This document shows, in pieces, positions 30,614 through 36,620 of a stretch of DNA of 36,620 bases. Source of the stretch: Eubacteriales bacterium. GTDB taxonomy: Bacteria; Bacillota; Clostridia; Saccharofermentanales; DTU023. A program made the position numbers and the translations under genes. The notes under the pieces are model-generated. The model was given only the letters and a program-made list of their open reading frames with translations. It had not been told where the DNA came from and did no database searches. Positions within the stretch are counted from its first letter, which is position 1; each line of letters begins with the position of its first letter. The stretch spans positions 15,525 to 52,144 of the forward strand of contig JAUNLW010000009.1 in assembly GCA_030532065.1 (NCBI GenBank), given 5' to 3'.

Positions 30614-31732
30614 CTAGTTGAAGAAAAAGTAGCTGATCAAAAGCAGAATGACCAGGACGATAAGGCCAACTACAGCGCCATGGAGGCGGAGTTTTCTTCT
30701 ATCGATTGGCAGCTCACCAAAAGCCTGACCGGTCTGACCATTCAGCACGTAGAGGTAATAGTCATCATTATAGCGGTAGCTAAGCACCCAAGCGGCAGCC
30801 AAGACAAAGTCAATGTCTTTTAGCTGGCTGTTTACTCCATCTTCGTACAATTTAACCGTATCATAACTGGCTTGCAAATCATTCATAGTTGAGCTGTGGA
30901 CCAAATTTTCCACTTGTTGAACGGCTCGCTTGCCAGCTTCGTCAGCGGGTACAGACCAGATCTCGGCAAAGTAGCCGGACAGATAAGCAGGTGAAAAATC
31001 TTCCAGGTCATTCCATTGGAAGTTACCAACGGACTCAAATGCTTCAGGACTGATTTTATCTCCTTCTTTAAAGGCAACCTCTGCTACCTGCCTGGACTCA
31101 ACTTCGCCTTCGCGAACGATTGAGTACTCGCTGATTTCTTCTCTATTGACTCCCATGCGACGCGTGTTTTTACCTTGACCACGGAAATAAACATCGCTGT
31201 GCACATCGGCCAGCCAAACTGGCAGGTAGATACCAGTCATTTTTTCCAGCTGGGCCTGCGAATAGAAAGATTTGGGCACGAAACGTTTTTTCTTAGCCCA
31301 CTTGAGAAAACGGTTTTGCGCTTCTTTCTCAGAAATGCGGAAGGGCAGGACCTTATCCGGACGGAATTTGCCGGATAAGCGATTGGTAAGGATCACGGGG
31401 CTGTGGCAGTAATAGCAAAAGCTGGCAGCGGTGCTGGGGTTAGTAACCACTTCCGCGCCGCAGTTATCACAATGGTAGCTGGCCAGATCCTCCACTTCAC
31501 CCTCAGTAAATTCCTGTTCCGCCTTGGAAGCAAGTTTTTCCTCTACCTTGGCTTGGCGTTGAGCTTCTTCTCTGGCTTTTTCTTCACTGGCCGCTTGAGC
31601 CCTTTTGTTAAATTCCTCTACTTCCGCAACCGAAAAAGAGCTCTTACAATACTCGCATTCCACCTGGCCACTGCCGGGATCCCAGCTTAAAGGAGCGCCG
31701 CAGTTGGGGCATTTGTAAGAGTAGCTGGCCAT
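30614..31732 (-). CDS. Double zinc-ribbon protein with C-terminal membrane anchor (YdjG-like)
   Basis: A 372-residue protein with two N-terminal zinc ribbons: CPNCGAPL ... CEYCKSSF (cysteines about 8, 11, 27 and 30) and CDNCGAEV ... CYYCHSPV (about 89-112). A helical Lys/Glu/Ala-rich segment separates them (about 40-80). A folded domain occupies about 120-330, and one C-terminal membrane helix (about 350-370) ends in YFFFN. The order matches the Bacillus YdjG type. It overlaps the SPFH gene by one base (TAATG), so they are co-translated. The role is probably assembly of a membrane stress complex with the SPFH and TPM partners. Confidence 0.84.
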   Translation of the reverse strand: MASYSYKCPNCGAPLSWDPGSGQVECEYCKSSFSVAEVEEFNKRAQAASEEKAREEAQRQAKVEEKLASKAEQEFTEGEVEDLASYHCDNCGAEVVTNPSTAASFCYYCHSPVILTNRLSGKFRPDKVLPFRISEKEAQNRFLKWAKKKRFVPKSFYSQAQLEKMTGIYLPVWLADVHSDVYFRGQGKNTRRMGVNREEISEYSIVREGEVESRQVAEVAFKEGDKISPEAFESVGNFQWNDLEDFSPAYLSGYFAEIWSVPADEAGKRAVQQVENLVHSSTMNDLQASYDTVKLYEDGVNSQLKDIDFVLAAAWVLSYRYNDDYYLYVLNGQTGQAFGELPIDRRKLRLHGAVVGLIVLVILLLISYFFFN

Positions 31733-32961
31733 TATTTCTGAGCCTCACCACAGTTAGGGCAAAACTTGGGTTTGGGACCTTCAAATTTAAAACCACAGTT
31801 AGAGCAGAAGCCGGAAGCTTGAGGCTTGGGTGTACCACAGTTGGTGCAGAATTTACCGGTGTTTTCAGTAGAGCACTCAGGGCAGATCCAGCTGCCGGTA
31901 GCCGGAGTGGGAGCGGTGGCATTAGCACTTTCCTGTTGAGCTTGTTGCTGCCGCATTTGCTCCAGATTAGCCTGTGAAGCGCCGGCCATGTAACCGCCGG
32001 CCGCATTCATACCCATACCCATGCCCATAAAGGCCTGCGCGGCACCGGCTTCATTGGAACCGGCGTTTTCCAGACCACGGGCGATAGAGCCTTGGACATA
32101 ACCCTGGCGGATGTTGGGATCGCCCAGCATAGCGCCGCGGTTACGCATATTGATAAGATCTTTGGATTCATCATCGTAAGAGATGGATGAAATACCAACG
32201 GATTGGATCTCAATACCACGCAGCTCACGCCATTTGTCGTCCAGGGTAGTGGACATGTAATCGGACAACTCGCGCATCTTGGAAGTGACCTGGGAGATAC
32301 GCACTCCGTCAACGGACATCTGATTGATAGAAGTCTGCAGGGCTTCCAGGAACTCATCTAAGTACTGCTCGTTGATCTCGTCGATATGCAGGTGTTCGCT
32401 GTTGCGCGGTACAGCCTCTTTGTAAAACAAAATCGGGTCGGCAATCTTGATGGAGTAGGTACCAAAAGCACGCAGGAAAAGTTCAGCGTTGTAGAAATTG
32501 TCGAAATACTGAAGCGGATTCCGGGTGCCAAATTTGATACCTTTGATCTCCTGTAAGTTAATAAAGTAGACCACTTGCTTAGTGGGGTTGGCGCCGCCAA
32601 ACTTGAAGCGGCGGAAAGATTCCTTGACGGAATCACCAAGTTTGCCGGTGAAAACAGAGGGCAGCGAGGAGTTGCTGACCTCAAACACACCTGGTTCGGC
32701 CGCGATGTCAACAATCGCGCCACCGTCAACCAGAAGAGCCACCTGATTGTCATAGACGTGGATCAGTGAGCCGTTGGAGATAGCGTCGGGAGTGCCTCGG
32801 CGGTTGGTATCGCGGCGATCTCTCTGACCATTTTTCGTACGGAGTTGTATACCCTTGGTGAAGACAATGCCTTCGCCCATATCGTCGGCTTCTATAGCTT
32901 CCAGCCATTGATCGCCTAGTGAACCGCCAATGGAGGCGGCAGCTGCTCGAATTAAACCCAT
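31732..32961 (-). CDS. SPFH-domain protein with C-terminal zinc ribbons (YdjI-like)
   Basis: A 409-residue protein of the virion-core/YdjI type. The SPFH domain spans about residues 25-240. It begins after an amphipathic MGLIRAAAASIGGSLGDQW that probably gives membrane contact without a true transmembrane helix. A Gly/Ala/Met-rich linker follows (about 285-345), then two zinc ribbons: CPECSTENTGKFCTNCG (about 360-376) and CSNCGFKF ... CPNCGEAQK (about 388-409). In Bacillus, YdjI recruits a PspA-family protein to stressed membranes. No pspA is adjacent here, so any such partner would be elsewhere. It is first in the operon, behind AGAGGGAA. Confidence 0.9.
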   Translation of the reverse strand: MGLIRAAAASIGGSLGDQWLEAIEADDMGEGIVFTKGIQLRTKNGQRDRRDTNRRGTPDAISNGSLIHVYDNQVALLVDGGAIVDIAAEPGVFEVSNSSLPSVFTGKLGDSVKESFRRFKFGGANPTKQVVYFINLQEIKGIKFGTRNPLQYFDNFYNAELFLRAFGTYSIKIADPILFYKEAVPRNSEHLHIDEINEQYLDEFLEALQTSINQMSVDGVRISQVTSKMRELSDYMSTTLDDKWRELRGIEIQSVGISSISYDDESKDLINMRNRGAMLGDPNIRQGYVQGSIARGLENAGSNEAGAAQAFMGMGMGMNAAGGYMAGASQANLEQMRQQQAQQESANATAPTPATGSWICPECSTENTGKFCTNCGTPKPQASGFCSNCGFKFEGPKPKFCPNCGEAQK

Positions 32962-33019
32962 AGTTCCCTCTTTCTTTGGCTGAGAGCCGGATAGCCGGCC
33001 TCACAAGTTATTTTTGTTT

Positions 33020-33048
33020 ATTCTAGCTCAATTCTGTTAAGAATATAA
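33020..33048 (-). promoter_or_regulatory. Candidate promoter of the SPFH operon
   Basis: On the minus strand TTATAT (33043-33048) and TAGAAT (33020-33025) are 17 bp apart. The -10 is good but the -35 is weak. A small hairpin (GCCGG/CCGGC, 32986-32999) lies in the predicted leader. Confidence 0.35.
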
Positions 33049-33063
33049 GTAAAATTTCGTTGG

Positions 33064-33194
33064 CTTAGATTTCGGCCAGTGCCTTCTGATAAAGCGACGT
33101 CTGAAGCTTAGATTTCGGCCAGCGCCTTCTGATTAAAGCGACGTCTGAAGCTTAGATTTCAGCCAGTGCCTTCTGATTAAAGCGACGTCTGACT
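33064..33194 (-). repeat. Three tandem copies of the 3' end of the ABC-2 permease gene
   Basis: A 43-44-bp unit starting at 33064, 33107 and 33151 is repeated three times. The rightmost copy is the real gene end, encoding RRRFNQKALAEI and the stop. The other two are downstream duplicates. Differences are few: one base deletion in the outermost copy and scattered substitutions. The period is not a multiple of three, but the copies follow the stop so the protein is unaffected. Confidence 0.9.
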
Positions 33195-34336
33195 AAAGTC
33201 AGGCAGAAGAAGAGCACTGCCATGACCACCATGACCGCGAGGTTGCGGTAGTAAGGAGCTAGACTCTGACCTGATCCCAGAATGCCAGGCAGATCGAACT
33301 GGTTCTGCACATCCCAGTAGCTGGGAAAGATCACCGCAAACTTGTGGAAGGGCGGCCAGAGGAATTCGGCCGGTACAAAGATGCCAGCGGAGAAAGCTAC
33401 CAAAAGGCTCAGCACATTGGCCAGGAAAGCATTAGCGTTGGCATTGTTAAAGAGATGGACCAGAAAGAGAGCCCAAGAGGCATTGGCGATCAGGCAGATA
33501 AAGCTGGACAGGAAGAGATAACCGCTTGCTTCTGCCTGGAGGTTGGGTTTGACCAAAATAAGATTTATCAGCATGAGGACCAGCCAGAGGCAGATGCTGA
33601 GGATATAAGCCGCCAGGAAAATCTGGCTGGTACGCTTGCGCTCAGGATAGCCGGCGGAAATATCACGCTCCTTGATTTCTTTCTTTTCCATGGCTACGAC
33701 CGGGTCTCCCACGATGACGAAAAGGTTGGCGATAACTACGTAATTCATCACCGCGAAGAAATATTGCAGCTGGACAATGTCATCGGTATCGTGGCCAGAG
33801 ATGAGGCTACTGGTGGGTTTGGTTTGCAAAACTTCATCCAGGCGACTGAGCGCAAGTTCCATGTCCCGAGGCGCAACCTCGCCACCGAAACTCCATTCAA
33901 TGATCTTCCAGTTAGAAAAATAAGACTCAATCAGAGAATCCACAAAAGTAATGCTGGAGGTTTGGCCGGAGCTATAGGTTTTTAGCTGGAGCGTGTCCTG
34001 ATCCTTAGCCAGGTTCTCAGAGAAATCTTCCGGAATTATCAGCACATAGTTAACTTTATCGGAGTAAAGCGCTTCCTGGATGCTTTCCTCATCTTCTGGC
34101 AAATTTACTTCCAGTGTCTGGCTCAGTAGATGCTGAGTAAAATTTTGCGTAAGTGGACTTTGCTCGTGGTCAAATACAGCAACACTAACCTCGCTAAAAG
34201 TTAATTTATCCTGCTTTTTATCGCCTCCTGTCTGCGCGCCGATCATTGCGAAAATAAAGGTAAAGACCGCAAGATAAATGAAGATAGAAGGGAGTGAACG
34301 ACGCAGAATTTTAAAGTAAAGACTAAAGACTTTCAT
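33152..34336 (-). CDS. ABC-2 exporter permease (second system, subunit B)
   Basis: A 394-residue permease with an N-terminal helix (about 15-33), an extracytoplasmic domain (about 40-180), and six C-terminal segments (from about 190). The start ATG at 34336 lies 14 bp inside the end of the upstream permease gene, behind GGAGGTCC-like sequence, so translation is coupled. The gene ends inside a tandem repeat of its own 3' end. It pairs with the upstream permease to form a heteromeric exporter driven by the ATPase at 35620-36573. Substrate unknown. Confidence 0.87.
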   Translation of the reverse strand: MKVFSLYFKILRRSLPSIFIYLAVFTFIFAMIGAQTGGDKKQDKLTFSEVSVAVFDHEQSPLTQNFTQHLLSQTLEVNLPEDEESIQEALYSDKVNYVLIIPEDFSENLAKDQDTLQLKTYSSGQTSSITFVDSLIESYFSNWKIIEWSFGGEVAPRDMELALSRLDEVLQTKPTSSLISGHDTDDIVQLQYFFAVMNYVVIANLFVIVGDPVVAMEKKEIKERDISAGYPERKRTSQIFLAAYILSICLWLVLMLINLILVKPNLQAEASGYLFLSSFICLIANASWALFLVHLFNNANANAFLANVLSLLVAFSAGIFVPAEFLWPPFHKFAVIFPSYWDVQNQFDLPGILGSGQSLAPYYRNLAVMVVMAVLFFCLTLVRRRFNQKALAEI

Positions 34337-35627
34337 AAGAGGACCTCCGTAGACCGATCAAGCTGAGCAAGGCTGCAACGCCTGTGTAGATAAGAATGCT
34401 GAAGTAATACTCCTGGAAGTGGGCCATGCCACCGCCGCTTTTGAGGATATAGAGAGCTGTAGAACAGGCACCTAAGGGGTTAAGCTTATGCCAGAGAGGG
34501 AAAGAATTGGTGATCATATTGCGTACGCCGGCATTCATCAGGCCGGAGGTAAAGCCAAAAATCAAGGGGATGGCGATAGCCATTGCCATGGCTATTTCTT
34601 CCCGGAAGGAAAAGATAGAAGCGATTGCGGTACCCGTAAAGATGGCGGCTAAAGATGTCGTGATAAATAGCAGGTAGGTCCAGGACCCAGCATCGGCGAA
34701 GGTAGGCACCACGGCGCGTAGGAAAAAGAAAAAGAGCGTGGTCAAGATCAGGTGGATACAGAGCACCGGCAAAATGTGCACCAGGAAGCGTTTCCGCTTG
34801 CTGCGTGGAGAGACCGCCTCGCGCATGGCGACGGACCAGCGATAAGCCTCGGTACCTGACACGGCCTGGATCCCAGCATTGACCGGGTAGAAGCAAATGT
34901 AGGCGGCCATGGCAAAATGATATACGGCTGATTCTGGTAAACCCTGTTTGCGCTGACTCTTGTCGATGCGACGCAGGTTTTCGCCGGAAAACTGCTCTTG
35001 AATCTTAAAGAGATCGCTATAGGAAAGACGTCCTTCTTCCACAGATTTTTGGATCTGTTCCAGGTTGGTGTTGGTCTGCATATAAGCTTCCAGCACTCCG
35101 TTCAGGATCAAAGGAGCAACTCTGGCATCAGCATTCTTAACGGTAAAATGCGTTTCTGGTCCGGGATAAACCACAGCGTAGATCTTGCCTTGCTTAAGCC
35201 AATCAAGAGCATCTTCTTCAGTGGCAATGATGTATTTGATCAGAGGCTGGTCAGTTTTTTCTTGTTCTTCAGATCGCTTTGTATGGTCCGTTTTGTCTGT
35301 CGCGTCCGCTTTGCTGTTTGAGATGCTATCATCCGTAGCTAGAGCCTGGAGACCGTCCTCAGTCATATCACACTCTTCCGCCTCTTTCCCCATGTAAGAG
35401 AGAAAGCGAGGGAAGGTTAAGGCATAGCGATTTTTCGCCAGATCTTTATCTTCCTGTCCTTCAACAACAGCGATCTCAATCGGATCCGGTTGGTAAGATC
35501 CAGAGGGCAGGGCAAACATGGCCATGATATAGATCAGTATGAAAACAAAGGGAAAAATAAAGTTCCAGATGAAATTATTCTTTTCCCTCAGGTAAATTTG
35601 AAATTGGTATTTTATTTGACTAAGCAT
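34323..35627 (-). CDS. ABC-2 exporter permease (second system, subunit A)
   Basis: A 434-residue permease with an N-terminal helix (about 17-38). Its extracytoplasmic domain is enlarged by a Lys/Asp/Ser/Thr-rich stretch (about 90-135). The C-terminal membrane segments start near residue 230. A longer frame begins at 35666, but the ATG at 35627 has AAGGAG nine bases upstream and begins with the expected MLSQIKYQFQIYL, so it is the likely start. It overlaps the ATPase stop by 8 bp. Long overlaps on both sides show tight coupling of the three subunits. Confidence 0.86.
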   Translation of the reverse strand: MLSQIKYQFQIYLREKNNFIWNFIFPFVFILIYIMAMFALPSGSYQPDPIEIAVVEGQEDKDLAKNRYALTFPRFLSYMGKEAEECDMTEDGLQALATDDSISNSKADATDKTDHTKRSEEQEKTDQPLIKYIIATEEDALDWLKQGKIYAVVYPGPETHFTVKNADARVAPLILNGVLEAYMQTNTNLEQIQKSVEEGRLSYSDLFKIQEQFSGENLRRIDKSQRKQGLPESAVYHFAMAAYICFYPVNAGIQAVSGTEAYRWSVAMREAVSPRSKRKRFLVHILPVLCIHLILTTLFFFFLRAVVPTFADAGSWTYLLFITTSLAAIFTGTAIASIFSFREEIAMAMAIAIPLIFGFTSGLMNAGVRNMITNSFPLWHKLNPLGACSTALYILKSGGGMAHFQEYYFSILIYTGVAALLSLIGLRRSSYESL

Positions 35628-36573
35628 GGTCGCGTAACTCCTTGCCGGTGATCTCCAGGAAGACATCGTTGAGCGTAGGACGCTTGGAACTAATATTCAT
35701 AGGCTCAATGCCGGCATGTTTCAGAGTTTCCAGGAGGGTCAGGAGATAGCTTTGACCGTTCTTAATGCTCAGTTTTAACAAGCCATTTTGATAACTGGCA
35801 CTACTAACAGCCGGGTCATTGCTAAGACGTGTGAGGATTGCTTCGGGAAGGTCAAAAATCTGAACTGTGATTGTCTCACCGATGGAAGACATGGAGATAA
35901 TCTCGTTGCTGGTACCGCTTTGCAGAACTTTGCCGTGATCCAGGATGGCCAGGCGGTTGCAGATCATCTCTACTTCCTCCATATAGTGCGTGGTGTAAAC
36001 AATGGTCGTACCTTGGCGGTTAAGCTCTTTGATACCTTCCAGGATGCGATTGCGTGATTGCGGATCTACGGCTACGGTCGGCTCATCAAGAAAGAGCAGA
36101 CGAGGTTTATGGGCAATACCACAGGCCAGGTTTAATCTCCTCAAGAGACCACCGGAAAGTTTTTGAGGAAAAGTCTTTCTGAAATCACCCAGCTGGACAA
36201 AATCAATAGCTTCCTCCACCAGTTGGCTGCGCTTAACCTTATCTTTAACATAGAGACTGGTGAAGTAGTCAATATTCTCATATACGGTCAACTCGTTATA
36301 AACGGTGGGGTTTTGGGGTACCAGACCAATCTGCTGCTTGATCTCATTAGAGGCTGGCGTCATGTCCTGACCAAAAATCCTGATTTGCCCTGAGTCGTAG
36401 CGGAGCAAGGCCAGCATACAGTTGATCAGGGTGGTTTTGCCACTGCCGTTAGGTCCGAGTAAACCGAAAATATCTCCCTGATAGACATCCAGGCTAAGAT
36501 GGTCCAGAGCCACTATTTCTTTATAGCGTTTTACCAGATCCTTTACTTCAATTACCGGTTGTTGTTTATCCAT
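35620..36573 (-). CDS. ABC-2 exporter ATPase (second system)
   Basis: A 317-residue ATPase with Walker A (GPNGSGKTT), the Q-loop (GLVPQNPTVYNELTVYEN), signature LSGGLLRRLNLACG, Walker B (LLFLDEPTVAVD) and the switch histidine (TTHYMEE). It is related to the ATPase at 26305 but lacks the Lys/Glu/Ala insertion. The ATG at 36573 has AAGGAG close upstream, and the gene is the first of its operon. Any promoter lies in the last 47 bp of the window or beyond it. Confidence 0.93.
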   Translation of the reverse strand: MDKQQPVIEVKDLVKRYKEIVALDHLSLDVYQGDIFGLLGPNGSGKTTLINCMLALLRYDSGQIRIFGQDMTPASNEIKQQIGLVPQNPTVYNELTVYENIDYFTSLYVKDKVKRSQLVEEAIDFVQLGDFRKTFPQKLSGGLLRRLNLACGIAHKPRLLFLDEPTVAVDPQSRNRILEGIKELNRQGTTIVYTTHYMEEVEMICNRLAILDHGKVLQSGTSNEIISMSSIGETITVQIFDLPEAILTRLSNDPAVSSASYQNGLLKLSIKNGQSYLLTLLETLKHAGIEPMNISSKRPTLNDVFLEITGKELRDHA

Positions 36574-36620
36574 GATGTCGCTCCTTCGTCTGATTTTTCT
36601 TCGTCTTATTTTCTTTCGTC

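Overview
The window looks like chromosomal DNA from an anaerobic, Gram-positive-type bacterium, most likely a member of the Clostridia. Supporting signs are purine-rich Shine-Dalgarno sequences (AGGAGG type), use of TTG and GTG starts, lipoproteins with classical lipoboxes, OatA-type cell-wall acyltransferases, a two-iron superoxide reductase, lysine-fermentation enzymes, and a double-cubane iron-sulfur ATPase/reductase pair. No rRNA, tRNA, intact insertion sequence or CRISPR array is visible. I cannot name the genus from the sequence alone.

Layout. (1) 1-1590, minus strand: two lysine-fermentation genes (kal, kce) behind a lysine riboswitch whose terminator overlaps the 3' strand of the aptamer P1 helix, which predicts an ON switch. 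(2) 1588-3451: a visibly AT-rich cassette of three small genes (membrane-anchored XRE regulator, secreted protein, small zinc-ribbon membrane protein) with its own promoter, operator-like repeats and terminator, bounded by 46-bp direct repeats. (3) 3493-3875: a non-coding array of six degenerate repeats in two orientations. (4) 3954-8541: two tandem paralogous acyltransferase-3/SGNH proteins. (5) 8689-9066: desulfoferrodoxin, followed by a 575-bp gap holding a four-copy tandem repeat. (6) 9643-18941, plus strand: an SsuABC-like importer, a DUF4418-like membrane protein, a MacB/FtsX-type permease with a LolD-like ATPase, a double-cubane cluster protein (DCCP) with its ATP-dependent reductase, and a CBS/DRTGG-regulated family II pyrophosphatase. 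(7) 18947-19900: glutaminase, convergent with the pyrophosphatase. (8) 20000-21232: promoter, cobalamin riboswitch and a YitT-family membrane protein. (9) 21361-25980, minus strand: a TelA/XpaC operon with two solute-binding-type proteins, one fused to a VWA domain, and no permease. (10) 26305-29594, plus strand: an ABC-2 exporter. (11) 29721-32961, minus strand: a TPM, zinc-ribbon and SPFH operon resembling Bacillus ydjGHI. (12) 33152-36573, minus strand: a second ABC-2 exporter.

How it fits together. The left end ferments lysine. That pathway needs the B12-dependent lysine 5,6-aminomutase, which is not in the window, so the B12-riboswitch-controlled YitT protein and the glutaminase fit an amino-acid-fermenting lifestyle. 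The 9.6-17.3 kb block is the best candidate for an undescribed system: a dedicated importer with a Cys-rich binding protein, a Cys-rich membrane protein and a second ABC complex are collinear with DCCP and its reductase, an enzyme pair whose physiological substrate is, to my knowledge, not settled. The right third is devoted to envelope maintenance and stress.
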